Assembly: GCF_004210375.1 (NCBI RefSeq)
Contig: NC_134834.1
Span: 97,406,170-97,470,169 of the forward strand
Direction: 5' to 3'
Length of the DNA stretch: 64,000 nucleotides
Source of the DNA: Tachypleus tridentatus
Lineage: Eukaryota; Arthropoda; Merostomata; Xiphosura; Limulidae
Shown: positions 43,401-48,320 of the stretch, piece after piece
How the letters are laid out: the number at the start of each line of letters is the position of its first letter
Numbering within the stretch: position 1 is the first letter of the stretch
Program-made: the position numbers and the translations under genes
Notes under the pieces: generated by a model
The model's database searches: none
What the model was told of the DNA's origin: nothing
Seen by the model: only the letters and a program-made list of their open reading frames with translations

Positions 43401-46400
43401 ATACAACCATCAGTAACTAATGGGTTTACCTACAGTATATTTAATTATATGTGTAAAAACAGTTGGTGTAGGTAGAGAAAGCTATATGTAGAGGAACAAG
43501 CAATGTTTTGACTTTCTTCGGTTATTGTCACGTTCACTCCTCTTCACACAGATTTCTCTATCCATACCAGCCATATTTACATGCATATTTTTCTCTACAA
43601 GTGGGTTTTCTTGTCATCACAGAGTATTTTTAATTGAATTACTTTGTTTAATTACAAATAATTTAGATTTTTGTAACCAACAAAGTTGTAGACCCACAAT
43701 GAGAATGCTAATCTCTACTAGCATTTATTCAGTTATTACTTTAAAAATCAGTGAGGATATTAATGTCTACCAGCATCCATCCAGATATTTATTGAAAAAA
43801 CAGCAGGATATTAATATGTACCAGCATCCCTCCAGTTATTTGTTAAAACAACAACAGGATGTCAATGTCTACTCACATAACATTTCTACAGTTATTTGTT
43901 AAAACAACAACAGGATGTTAATGTCTACTCACATAACATTTCTACAGTTATTTGTTAAAACAACAACAGGATGTTAATGTCTACTCACATAACATTTCTA
44001 CAGTTATTTGTTAAAACAACAACAGGATGTTAATGTCTACTCACATAACATTTCTACAGTTATTTGTTAAAACAACAACAGGATGTTAATGTCTACTCAC
44101 ATAACATTTCTACAGTTATTTGTTAAAACAACAACAGGATGTTAATGTCTACTCACATAACATTTCTACAGTTATTTGTTAAAACAACAACAGGATGTTA
44201 ATGTCTACTCACATAACATTTCTTCAGTTATTTGTTAAAACAACTGGCTGATCCTGTAACCAGTTCTGGTTCTTGAAAATCAATCATCAGTCAGGGTCAT
44301 CATGGCATATTAAGTCAATCACCAGTCAGGGTCATCATGGCACAGTAAGTCAATCATCAGTCAGGGTCATCATGGCACAGTAAGTCAATCATCAGTCAGG
44401 GTCATCATGGCACAGTAAGTCAATCATCAGTCAGGGTCATCATGGCACAGTAAGTCAATCATCAGTCAGGGTCATCATGGCACAGTAAGTCAATCATCAG
44501 TCAGGGTCATCATGGCATATTAAGTCAATCATCAGTCAGGGTCATCATGGCACAGTGAGTCAATCATCAGTCAGGGTCATCATGGCATATTAAGTCAATC
44601 ATCAGTCAGGGTCATCATGGCATATTAAGTCAATCATCAGTCAGGGTCATCATGGCATATTAAGTCAATCATCAGTCAGGGTCATCATGACACAGTAAGT
44701 CAATCATCAGTCAGGGTCATCATGGCATATTAAGGCTCTAGTGGCTAACTCTTGTTACCATCTGAGCTTTAAGTATGAAGTTTCAAAACCTCCAAACAAG
44801 TGTGATCTTCTCACTTTTAAAAACAATGTTCCACAACCAATATACCATGGAGCTACCAAGGAGCTATGTGTTCTAAAAATTCAGCACCTGTGCTGTAAAA
44901 GGACCCAAAACTACAACCCTCACATTATAAATTAATTTTTCAGACAGTTCAAGCATGTTGCACATAAAGCATTTTGTGATACTAAAAATATTTGCAGATC
45001 TAGTACAAGGAAAACTTTGAACTAAAATATTTGGTTAAACATTTATAAGTAACATGACCAATTTTTATCATTGAAAACATGTGGCCATACCTTAAAATGA
45101 CACTCACTTCTGAAGAAAAGTCAAATATCCACATTCAGAAAAGCAACGTATGGATTAGGGAAGGATTGAAAGGTTTCAAATCTTACAGATGATGATACTG
45201 ACAGTTTATAACTTGACTAATTATATATATAGTTTTGTTGAAACATGAATGTCTTACTCTTATATACTAAGGTGGTAGATCTTATGTTGTCAATAACAAA
45301 AAACACTGCATTTAGGGTCTCTGTTATCAATAACAAGAACCATAACATTAATGCAATATTTTAAAGAAATATTAGTAAGTGGCTTTGTTTGTTCCTTTTG
45401 CAGATGACAGCTACAGAGTTGGACAAAAAGTTGCTATCCAGTATAGATATCAAACCAAGGCATAATTCTGGTATTATAGTTGCTGTCCACAGTAGCTATG
45501 ACTTCATGCTTCTACAGATGGTCGAGGGGAAGGTAATGTTCAGCGTAGAGAATGGAGCTGGTATCATCAGTGTCACCTTTGAGCCAATAAATGGAAACAG
45601 CTACTGGCTGTGTGATGGCTTCTGGCATAACATCCAAGGTAACGTTTTAACTAGTTTGTAATGACAGCTACTCTTTTTTCATTCCTTATGTACTTCTGTT
45701 AATAACGTTTTAACTAGTTTGTAATGACAGCTACTCTTTTTCATTCCTTATGTACTTCTGTTAATAACGTTTTAACTAGTTTGTAATGACAGCTACTCTT
45801 TTTCATTCCTTATGTACTTCTGTTAATAACGTTTTAACTAGTTTGTAATGACAGCTACTCTTTGTCATTCCTTATGTACTTCTGTTAATAACGTTTTAAC
45901 TAGTTTGTAATGACAGCTACACTTTGTCATTCCTTATGTACTTCTGTTAATAACGTTTTAACTAGTTTGTAATGACAGCTACTCTTTGTCATTCCTTATG
46001 TACTTCTGTTAATAACGTTTTAACGAGTTTGTAATGACAGCTACTCTTTTTCATTCCTTATGTACTTCTGTTAATAACGTTTTAACTAGTTTGTAATGAC
46101 AGCTACTCTTTTCTCATTCCTTATGTACTTCTGTCAAACCTTCTCTCGTAACAAGTAATCTAGTGAATAAAAGTAAAATCCTCTCATCAAACAGCATACT
46201 TTATAGATGATTTAGTTAATTCTTCATGATGAAGAAAGATAAAATAGGCAACCACTGCCTATTACAGCATGCCTTTTGTGGAGAAAATACTGGACGACTA
46301 ACTTACAAAAGTAAGAGTTGGAAAAAGACAATGTTTTGAAAGACTTCCACTTTCAAGTCGAACTAGGTCTCAAAGATGAAAGTCTTTCAAGACACCTTTC

Positions 46401-47193
46401 TTTTATGACTGAGCTATGTTAGTCCTCTAAGACAGTCTATTCACACAGAATAGCATTCTGAATGTTGTGTACAGATAAATATTATGAAACAAAAATGTTC
46501 TTTTAATATGAATAAAGTAGTTGATATTACCTTTATAAGAATCTTTATGGAGTTTTATTAACATTTATGATATTTGACATGCTGTATACCAGTTAAATAA
46601 TAGAAAATAAGACTAAAAGCTGTTCAGACAAATTAAATGCACTGATATATATATAATCTAAGTAGCTGTGAACCATTTAATATTAAGTTAATAGTAATAT
46701 AATGTTTCTTTACTTTGTGAATTCTTATTATGAGATTATTTTATCTTGTATTATTGATACAAAGAAAACCAAACGCTGGGAATTTTTGTTCATGCATTTA
46801 TCAGGTCTAATCATAAGTTGTTAAAATAAATTAGACATTGTTACATTTTCTATAAAAACACAAATCCTTTGAAGTATTACAGATGTTGAGATATCTGGAT
46901 AATTAATACAATAATGTTCTCTTATAGCCGTGAAGACCAAGAATGTGGTTACGCTCAGCATTGATGGACATTCTAGCACTCCTGGTATTGGGCAGGCTGG
47001 TGTATCTTCAACCGACACCAAAGACCCCTTATACGTGGGTGGGGTACCTGACCCGACAGGGCTTCGAGGAATGAATACCATGCAGAACTTTGTAGGATGT
47101 ATGCGCTACGTGGAGTTGAATGGTGTTATACAGAAACTTGTTGATGGCAGGGCATTTGGAAATGTGACTCTCAACTCCTGCCCAACCATTTAA
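10381..47193 (+). CDS. Laminin subunit alpha, C-terminal part (coiled-coil end plus LG1-LG5), 16 exons
   Basis: Span of a spliced gene whose exons are listed separately. The spliced product runs from the end of the laminin coiled coil (heptads such as [12 protein letters not shown] and [18 protein letters not shown]) into five LG domains and a stop. LG domains show the family hallmarks: a first strand ending in GLL.YVGN or [27 protein letters not shown] or YVGGV, and a late Cys pair (GCIQNL..GCPA, GCIGD..SCPL, GCMRN..PCSD, GCMRY..SCPTI). A Thr/Pro-rich linker separates LG1-3 from LG4-5, as in laminin alpha chains. Laminin alpha chains assemble with beta and gamma chains in basement membrane; the LG domains bind integrins, dystroglycan and heparan sulfate. 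LG4-5 look closer to the alpha-1/2 type (vertebrate LAMA1/2, fly wing blister) than to fly LanA, but this is judged from memory. The N-terminal LN/LE/L4 exons are missing. Several exons carry single-base frameshifts. Confidence 0.93.
10615..10962. repeat. Minisatellite, 65-bp unit, about 5 copies
   Basis: The unit contains GACAACAATCTTGTTCATAT and AGAATATCACTAAGCACG. It lies in the intron between the first two visible laminin exons and ends about 35 bp before the acceptor at 10997. Confidence 0.92.
10998..11183 (+). CDS. Laminin alpha exon, coiled-coil region
   Basis: The exon lies between tttgtag and the donor gtatgt, phase 1 to phase 1. It reads [20 protein letters not shown], then a stretch with [20 protein letters not shown] and [12 protein letters not shown]. 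The alternation of ALDRV..I..KLPEDE and AAHN is typical of the end of laminin alpha domain I. It is immediately preceded by a 65-bp tandem array. Confidence 0.88.
11325..12575. repeat. Minisatellite, 39-bp unit, about 30 copies
   Basis: The unit is TTATATACTTCATGAACATT followed by CTTGTCATCTAATCATTGG, with ATCTAATC or ATATAATC variants. It fills most of the first half of a laminin intron. The stop-free forward frame of 13-residue repeats is a by-product. Confidence 0.97.
12915..13110. repeat. Short minisatellite, 35-37-bp unit, 5 copies
   Basis: CATGCACAATGTACACATCT recurs at about 12927, 12962, 12997, 13034 and 13071, with diverged remainders. It gives rise to short false open frames. Confidence 0.85.
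13111..13825. other. Laminin intron, unique AT-rich sequence
   Basis: No repeat, exon or element recognised up to the acceptor at 13825. Confidence 0.5.
13826..13980 (+). CDS. Laminin alpha exon, last coiled-coil segment before LG1
   Basis: The exon lies between ctgctag and gtgaga, phase 1 in and phase 0 out. It reads [20 protein letters not shown] and then a stretch ending [18 protein letters not shown]. The final ARDQANR, followed in the next exon by IKVGVKF, is the characteristic laminin alpha junction between coiled coil and first LG domain. NIT is a possible N-glycosylation sequon. Confidence 0.92.
14217..14935. repeat. Minisatellite, about 55-bp unit, about 13 copies
   Basis: The unit contains GATAACTCATCTAGTTAGTC and TTGATCAGTTCTCTTGACCA. 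Copies are moderately diverged. Confidence 0.93.
15172..15331 (+). CDS. Laminin alpha exon, start of LG1
   Basis: After ttttgtag the frame reads [18 protein letters not shown], then [20 protein letters not shown] and GNE, the first strands of LG1. NTT is a sequon. Two donors are possible. Using gtatct at 15332 leaves phase 1 and would need one of the 53-nt blocks at 15392 or 15482 to restore the frame. Using gtaaga at 15353 runs through an in-frame TGA at 15338-15340. The last about 30 bases before 15353 are a diverged copy of the unit repeated downstream. Confidence 0.85.
15392..15444 (+). CDS. Candidate 53-nt cassette exon in LG1 (copy 1)
   Basis: The 53 nt are preceded by gatgccag and followed by a perfect GTAAGT donor. 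Entered in phase 1 from the upstream exon end at 15331, it reads [18 protein letters not shown] and leaves in phase 0, exactly the phase of the next LG1 exon ([11 protein letters not shown]). Other laminin alpha LG1 domains have a basic stretch ending in T at this position before DD(Y/F)MALEI. The polypyrimidine tract is weak and use in mRNA is inferred, not shown. Confidence 0.5.
15482..15534 (+). CDS. Candidate 53-nt cassette exon in LG1 (copy 2)
   Basis: This is a tandem copy of the preceding block, 90 bp downstream. It has the better acceptor context (T-rich, then gattccag), the same length and phases, and a GTAAGT donor. It reads [18 protein letters not shown], differing from copy 1 only near the end. 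It could be the real exon, an alternative to copy 1, or a dead duplicate. Confidence 0.5.
15541..15635 (+). repeat. Degenerate third copy of the LG1 exon-tail/donor unit
   Basis: The unit continues with gggttttatattcaaattgcc and ends in gtatctgaaaaagtaaatac followed by agtaagt. The acceptor AG is lost and the frame is interrupted, so it should not be spliced as an exon. It shows that the exon tail plus donor was duplicated at least three times in tandem. Confidence 0.7.
15839..15969 (+). CDS. Laminin alpha exon, LG1 middle
   Basis: The exon lies between tcttacag and gtaggt, phase 0 to phase 2. It reads [20 protein letters not shown], then [27 protein letters not shown] and [12 protein letters not shown] are strongly conserved LG1 signatures and anchor the identification. 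Confidence 0.95.
16350..16860 (+). mobile_element. CR1-like non-LTR retrotransposon fragment (between EN and RT)
   Basis: Broken forward frames read [20 protein letters not shown] and [20 protein letters not shown], then [10 protein letters not shown] and [13 protein letters not shown]. These match the minus-strand element at about 51.1-51.45 kb ([36 protein letters not shown]). It is a short, stop-ridden fragment of the same family. Confidence 0.7.
16861..17834. other. Laminin intron, unique AT-rich sequence
   Basis: Part of this may be decayed retrotransposon sequence continuing from the left. No exon or clear repeat is visible. Confidence 0.4.
17835..18312. repeat. Minisatellite, 40-bp unit, about 12 copies
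   Basis: The unit is AGTCTTAGTGTAAAAACTGA followed by TACTTTATGTTTAATTAATT. Copies are nearly identical, with single substitutions. Confidence 0.96.
18937..19096 (+). CDS. Laminin alpha exon, LG1 late strands
   Basis: From the acceptor ttacttag (18936) the joined frame reads [20 protein letters not shown], continuing to [15 protein letters not shown] and the donor gtaagg, phase 0. I prefer this start because VERTGKIG matches the family. A second in-phase acceptor (attttag, 18897) would add 13 residues ([13 protein letters not shown] and so on) that do not fit an LG strand. Confidence 0.9.
19540..19828 (+). CDS. Laminin alpha exon, LG1 end and LG2 start (frameshifted)
   Basis: After tgttttag it reads [20 protein letters not shown], then [19 protein letters not shown] and [13 protein letters not shown], the LG1-LG2 transition with GLWNF. 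After about 19745 the expected frame ([17 protein letters not shown]) is shifted by one base, so the direct reading reaches TAA. One extra base, for example in the GGG at 19742-19744, would explain it. The donor gtgagt at 19829 is the seed of the 64-bp array downstream. Confidence 0.9.
19829..21545. repeat. Minisatellite, 64-bp unit, about 26 copies, seeded by a splice donor
   Basis: The unit is AAACATTAAACAGAATGTAT plus GGAACTGGTTAAAATGAAGT plus AAGTACTCATCAGTTATTTT and GTTT. The first copy overlaps the end of the laminin exon and its donor: AAAATGGAGTGAGTACTTGT at 19821 recurs inside the array at about 19957. Nearly every unit keeps AATGAA|GTAAGTAC, a consensus-like 5' splice site, and an AAACAG that could serve as a weak acceptor. 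Confidence 0.96.
21546..22218. other. Laminin intron, unique AT-rich sequence
   Basis: T-rich sequence leading to the acceptor at 22218. No element recognised. Confidence 0.5.
22219..22372 (+). CDS. Laminin alpha exon, LG2 middle (frameshifted)
   Basis: After ctgtttcag the phase-0 reading NNF breaks at a run of five T (22225-22229). With one T fewer it continues as [19 protein letters not shown] and [20 protein letters not shown] to the donor gtaagc. [10 protein letters not shown] is the LG signature equivalent to NDGQWH. The exon length (3n+1) agrees with one surplus base. Confidence 0.9.
22690..23095. repeat. Diverged tandem repeat, about 45-bp unit
   Basis: GAAACATACATACTGTGAGG and TGTAGTCACTGAAACAAGAC recur cleanly twice near 23000-23095. 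Older, weaker copies (for example around 22880 and 22935) extend left. It looks like an array of mixed age. Confidence 0.7.
23096..25340. repeat. Minisatellite, 46-bp unit, about 48 copies
   Basis: The unit is AAGGACCATGTTACTGAATG plus GTTGATAATCATGTGAAGGG plus CATAGT. Variants alternate GAATGG/GAGTGG, GGGCAT/GGGTGT and ATCATG/ATAATG. Several copies have one-base indels. Confidence 0.97.
25365..25480 (+). mobile_element. tRNA-derived SINE fragment (family 2)
   Basis: A tRNA-like head (CAGTGGCACCACAATATG) and a B-box-like GGGTTTCAATACCTGTGG occur in plus orientation. The same family, reversed, is at about 38.1-38.23 kb (CCACCAGGGGTATCAAAACC). It is diverged and truncated. Confidence 0.55.
25481..26232. 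other. Laminin intron, unique AT-rich sequence
   Basis: No repeat or exon seen before the acceptor at 26232. Confidence 0.5.
26233..26332 (+). CDS. Laminin alpha exon, LG2 late strands
   Basis: The exon lies between ttttcag and gtaagt, phase 0 to phase 1. It reads [20 protein letters not shown] and then [22 protein letters not shown] is the conserved LG beta-strand and glycine turn. Confidence 0.92.
26333..26894. other. Laminin intron, unique sequence
   Basis: No repeat or element recognised. Confidence 0.5.
26895..27010 (+). CDS. Laminin alpha exon, LG2 end (Cys pair)
   Basis: It reads [20 protein letters not shown], ending [10 protein letters not shown] at the donor gtaagt, phase 0. The two Cys close LG2. 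The start is chosen after ttcagag (26894), which keeps phase with the upstream exon. The more usual ttcag at 26892 would put a TGA in frame, unless the upstream exon hides an indel. Confidence 0.88.
27011..27353. other. Laminin intron, unique sequence
   Basis: One of the few laminin introns here without a tandem array. Nothing else is seen. Confidence 0.5.
27354..27965 (+). CDS. Laminin alpha exon encoding LG3 and start of linker (frameshifted)
   Basis: This large exon begins after catttcag with [19 protein letters not shown]. It runs through [55 protein letters not shown] and [10 protein letters not shown], and ends [19 protein letters not shown] and [11 protein letters not shown]. This is a complete LG3. 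A frame change near 27525-27532 creates TAG. The exon length (612) is one base short of the phase required by its neighbours, so one base is probably missing. The donor is gtgtgt. Confidence 0.93.
28235..28588 (+). CDS. Laminin alpha exon, Thr/Pro linker and LG4 start (frameshifted)
   Basis: After gtttacag it reads [40 protein letters not shown] and then [14 protein letters not shown], the Thr/Pro-rich linker between LG3 and LG4. LG4 begins with YGNSPLET. After a one-base frame change between about 28440 and 28476 it continues as [39 protein letters not shown]. The donor gtaagt follows AAG directly. The exon end has been duplicated into the intron. Confidence 0.92.
28589..28790 (+). repeat. 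Tandem triplication of the LG4 exon/intron junction (81-82 bp)
   Basis: The sequence around CTTAGAAACAGGAAG|GTAAGT recurs 82 bp downstream, and a third time (GAGAAACAGGAAG at about 28741-28752) where the donor has decayed to TCTAAA. Each copy includes exon-derived sequence resembling the [16 protein letters not shown] coding segment. Confidence 0.85.
28632..28670 (+). CDS. Candidate 39-nt in-frame duplicate of the LG4 exon tail
   Basis: Tandem copy of the last part of the preceding exon. It has a pyrimidine-rich acceptor (ctgtctcag), 39 open nucleotides reading [13 protein letters not shown] in phase 0, and a GTAAGT donor. Inclusion would insert 13 residues that repeat the [11 protein letters not shown] strand of LG4. 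No evidence of splicing can come from sequence alone; it may simply be a non-functional duplicate. Confidence 0.35.
28791..29769. other. Laminin intron, AT-rich unique sequence
   Basis: Includes a short TTATTATTA run near 29470-29490 but no array, exon or element. Confidence 0.5.
29770..30160. repeat. Diverged edge of the 60-bp array with a local duplication
   Basis: AGTATTAATTATAAGAGAGA with AAATAATAACAAAT occurs at about 29815 and again at about 30098. AGAAAACAACATAATA occurs at about 29779 and 29998. Weak 60-bp units (ACCAAACATGATTGAATGTT) lie between them. This looks like the older, mutated flank of the array. Confidence 0.75.
30160..32150. repeat. Highly homogeneous minisatellite, 60-bp unit, about 33 copies
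   Basis: The unit is GATTGAATGTTATAAATATT plus ATGGTTAGTGTGAGTAATTG plus ATGGTTCTGTAACCAAACAT. Most copies are identical, differing only by two-base GT changes (GTGAG, GTGTGAG or GTGTGTGAG). The 60-bp period gives long stop-free minus-strand frames that are not genes. Confidence 0.98.
32600..32815. repeat. Dispersed hairpin-family element, copy 2 (partial)
   Basis: GATGACAAGAAACCCACTTG (about 32604) and ATGACCTAGGAAGGTCGAAA (about 32729), followed by CCATACCAGCCATTCTGAG, match parts of the elements near 315-515 and 43440-43625. GACC/GGTC forms a small hairpin before GAAAC. Confidence 0.5.
32968..33206 (+). CDS. Laminin alpha exon, LG4 middle (several lesions)
   Basis: After gtggtcag it encodes [25 protein letters not shown], then [20 protein letters not shown] and FAPVYVG. 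Three disturbances are visible. A surplus T in TTTT at 32971-32974 is needed to join phase 0 to FAFDCGGG. An in-frame TAA lies at 33137-33139. A missing G at 33161-33164 breaks the frame; restoring it gives [13 protein letters not shown]. The donor is gtaaga. The intron phase does not match the next exon directly, which suggests a further indel. Confidence 0.85.
33650..36645. repeat. Large minisatellite, 48-bp unit, about 62 copies, with higher-order structure
   Basis: The unit is AGGATAGGTTCCAATGTATT plus AATCCATAATATTTTCACGT plus TTTTCAAT. A distinctive variant (CAATGGGATAGGTTTCAATG followed by TATTAATTCATAA) recurs at about 34181, 34470, 34854, 35232 and 35781. Blocks of several units have therefore been copied together. 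The array lies in the intron after the LG4 middle exon. Confidence 0.97.
36951..37643. repeat. Recent 346-bp tandem duplication (two copies)
   Basis: Copy 1 (36951-37296) and copy 2 (from 37297) both begin TGTGTGTTCTGATGTTGCTG and end near GCAGGCTGTCTCTTT. I see only one substitution (CATCTGAGG against CATTTGAGG) and a one-base difference in an A run. Confidence 0.95.
37700..37905 (-). mobile_element. Possible degenerate tRNA-derived SINE
   Basis: ACAAGGCAACTACTCAAAAA and ACTACTGGGACTTGACATTA resemble the body of the SINE at 52373-52626 (GGAAGGCAGCTAGTCATTAC, AATGGGATTGACCTTCACAT). GGATTCATAGCACACTAACC with ATTAGGTTATA resembles a reversed tRNA-like head. It is too diverged for certainty. 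Confidence 0.35.
38095..38228 (-). mobile_element. tRNA-derived SINE (family 2), reverse orientation
   Basis: GCTATCTGTGCTGTGCCCAC, GGGGTATCAAAACCC and GCTGAGCTACTA form, on the minus strand, an A-box-like TAGCTCAGC and a B-box-like GGGTTTTGATACCCC. It is related to the copy at 25365-25480. No clear target-site duplication was found. Confidence 0.6.
38590..39309 (-). mobile_element. CR1-like retrotransposon, 3' part, internally deleted
   Basis: CCAACCACCTTCTTAGAAAA, GTGTCTTAGGTGAAGATGAC and CAAACTAAAATCCTATTTGC align with 49750-50395 of the larger element. Near 39165 the sequence jumps to the region equivalent to about 51975 (TTGCTATTATCCTCAATATT, CTCAACTTCAACAGGATG). About 1.6 kb corresponding to the RT region is absent. 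Confidence 0.8.
39310..40845. repeat. Minisatellite, 81-bp unit, about 19 copies, derived from the CR1-like EN region
   Basis: The unit is AACATTTAACCAATGTTCAG plus TTATTACCATTACATCAAAT plus CTCCTGCTCTGACCAATGAT and so on. On the minus strand it corresponds to [24 protein letters not shown], matching [20 protein letters not shown] and TETWLN of the element at about 52.15-52.23 kb. The flanks on both sides continue the element, so the array expanded inside it. Confidence 0.93.
40846..41290 (-). mobile_element. CR1-like retrotransposon, upstream part beyond the array
   Basis: TTTTATTTCTTATACTTCTA with ACATTGCAACAATAAGTTTAG continues the element as at 52212-52260. CCCTATTTAAATGTAAACCA, CCATTGAACTAATCCCACAA and CCAAGTCACTTAATTATAAT match about 52680-52800. 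The copy is diverged and not coding. Confidence 0.7.
41750..41903 (+). CDS. Laminin alpha exon, LG4 end and LG5 start
   Basis: After ctgttag it reads [39 protein letters not shown] and [12 protein letters not shown] to the donor gtgagc, phase 1. The two Cys close LG4, and [14 protein letters not shown] opens LG5, resembling the GTYFDGTGF start of LG5 in alpha-1/2 chains. Confidence 0.92.
41904..43439. other. Laminin intron, AT-rich unique sequence
   Basis: Contains short poly-purine and poly-T runs (for example near 42500 and 43155) but no array, exon or recognised element. Confidence 0.5.
43440..43625. repeat. Dispersed hairpin element, copy 3 (inverted relative to copy 1)
   Basis: It ends with CTCTACAAGTGGGTTTTCTT, the reverse complement of the AAAACCCACTTGTAGAG at about 325. 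Internal AATGTTTTGACTTTCTTCGG and CCATACCAGCCATATTTACA link it to copies 1 and 2. Confidence 0.6.
43698..44243. repeat. Minisatellite, 56-bp unit, about 9 copies
   Basis: The unit is CAGTTATTTGTTAAAACAAC plus AACAGGATGTTAATGTCTAC plus TCACATAACATTTCTA. The left copies are diverged and the right ones identical, so growth has been toward the right. Confidence 0.95.
44270..44735. repeat. Minisatellite, 35-bp unit, 13 copies
   Basis: The unit is CACAGTAAGTCAATCATCAG plus TCAGGGTCATCATGG, with a CATATTAAGT variant of the first ten bases interspersed. Confidence 0.97.
44736..45403. other. Laminin intron, unique sequence
   Basis: A 64-codon open frame at 44741-44935 has no homology that I recognise and no splice context. 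Otherwise nothing is seen. Confidence 0.4.
45404..45638 (+). CDS. Laminin alpha exon, LG5 middle (frameshifted)
   Basis: After ccttttgcag, phase 1 from the previous exon gives [13 protein letters not shown]. Near 45445 the frame changes and continues as [39 protein letters not shown] and [12 protein letters not shown] to the donor gtaacg, phase 1. [18 protein letters not shown] and CDGFWH are typical of LG5. Confidence 0.92.
45640..46135. repeat. Minisatellite, about 62-bp unit, 8 copies, starting at the splice donor
   Basis: The unit is TAACGTTTTAACTAGTTTGT plus AATGACAGCTACTCTTTTTC plus ATTCCTTATGTACTTCTGTTAA. The first copy begins at the second base of the intron following the LG5 exon (CAAG|GTAACG). 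The other copies read AATAACG there, so the donor itself is not repeated. Confidence 0.96.
46295..46440. repeat. Inverted-repeat (MITE-like) element
   Basis: GAAAGACTTCCACTTTCAAG faces AGATGAAAGTCTTTCAAGAC. The outer GACTAACTTA (about 46297) faces TATGTTAGTCCTCTAAGACA (about 46416). It forms an imperfect hairpin about 145 bp long. Confidence 0.5.
46441..46927. other. Laminin intron, unique sequence
   Basis: AT-rich sequence leading to the terminal-exon acceptor. No element seen. Confidence 0.5.
46928..47193 (+). CDS. Laminin alpha terminal exon, LG5 end and stop
   Basis: After ctcttatag it reads [20 protein letters not shown], then [40 protein letters not shown] and [12 protein letters not shown] followed by TAA. 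The last Cys pair and the stop just after SCP match the natural C-terminus of laminin alpha chains. NVT is a sequon. The frame is intact throughout. Confidence 0.96.
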
Positions 47194-47370
47194 CCACAAC
47201 ACTTGCTTTCTTCGTCAGAAGGAAGTTTGACAAACAAATCTTTTCTGCTTTAATAAAACAGGATTTCAATACTTCAGCTTTTCAAATCCTGTTTCTTTCT
47301 TAATATAAGACTGGTCACCTTCTGTAAAACCACCAGTCTTTACTTTTCATTTTCTCAATAAATCAGTCAG
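47194..47370 (+). promoter_or_regulatory. Laminin 3' UTR with two poly(A) signals
   Basis: Two AATAAA hexamers follow the stop, at 47252-47257 and 47357-47362, the latter before a T-rich stretch. The transcript end is therefore probably near 47.28 or 47.38 kb. The EIPR1 gene converges from the other side. Confidence 0.5.
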
Positions 47371-48169
47371 CAGCATAACCAAGGTATTTGTTTTATCTTT
47401 TACACATCACCATTCATGATTCGGTAGCAAAGGGTAATGTGGTCTTTTTATAGAAACTATACATTTGGAACTAACATTTGCAGGAATAAAGTGTTTTATT
47501 TCTAACCAAAAGTATATCAAAAGATCAATTACTGGAGAAAGTAACATAATTTGATAAAGTTAAGTTCTTTTTATCTGTATTAAGCAAGCCACAAAGTAAA
47601 TTAAACCAACTAATGAATGTTTGGATACCTTGATGTCCCAGACAGAAACAAAAAAACTTAGGTAAAAGCAAATAAGGGTAATTTTGATCCAAAGAAAAAT
47701 ACATTTTTCACTTCCCAGAAACTTGACTTATAAAGAACAGGGAAATGACATTTGCTTGAAATACAAAAAGTGTCAAGCTTCCTTACGAGAGGACGTAACT
47801 GTTCCTTTGAACAAAAACTTTAGGAACTCTGGAAATTTTCAAGGGGTAGCCTGTGATAAAGTGTGACATTGTGATACATAAAGTACATTCCAGACACAAG
47901 GGTTAATTTTCACATGTTCAATGAATTAAGTACAGGTTTATAACTATTACTTGCAATAGACGAAAATGTTTCCAAATTTTTGACAGGAAGCTTCTAAAAG
48001 TTAAAAGTTTTTCAGTTGTTATCATTACTTTCTAACCACAACTTCCATCTGGCTGTATGATATTTTAAGAACACTTTCCCTGGACCATGTCACTGATAAT
48101 AAAGTGCTGAACATCTCCTAAATTATCAACCAAACTTACATCATGCAACAATAAATTTAAAGTAGTATT
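47371..48169. other. Intergenic / EIPR1 3' UTR
   Basis: Lies between the converging gene ends. Much of it probably belongs to the EIPR1 3' UTR. No other gene or repeat recognised. Confidence 0.5.
47495..47500 (-). promoter_or_regulatory. Candidate poly(A) signal of EIPR1
   Basis: TTTATT on the plus strand is AATAAA on the minus strand, about 670 bp after the EIPR1 stop and about 130 bp from the last laminin poly(A) signal. The two transcripts would then converge without overlapping or nearly so. Confidence 0.3.
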
Positions 48170-48320
48170 CTATATTTCTCTGCCGGGGACTTTGTTCAAA
48201 ACGAGTCTTCCGTCAGAGCTGAGAGAAGCAAACAACCATGGATCGACACTGGACCATTCTGCTGCATAAACACTATCTTCATGCTCTTCATAAGTTGCTA
48301 TGATACCATCTTCGAGATTT
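48170..48320 (-). CDS. EIPR1: EIPR1 terminal exon
   Basis: On the minus strand, after tttgtgcag, it reads [20 protein letters not shown], then [20 protein letters not shown] and LNKVPGREI with TAG at 48172-48170. It carries the last WD40 blade. The phase (one base completing AG|A) fits the upstream exon. The frame is intact. Confidence 0.95.

Noticed and set aside
44741-44935. 64-codon open frame [10 protein letters not shown]..
   Set aside because: No family recognised and no conservation evidence; it lies deep in a laminin intron.
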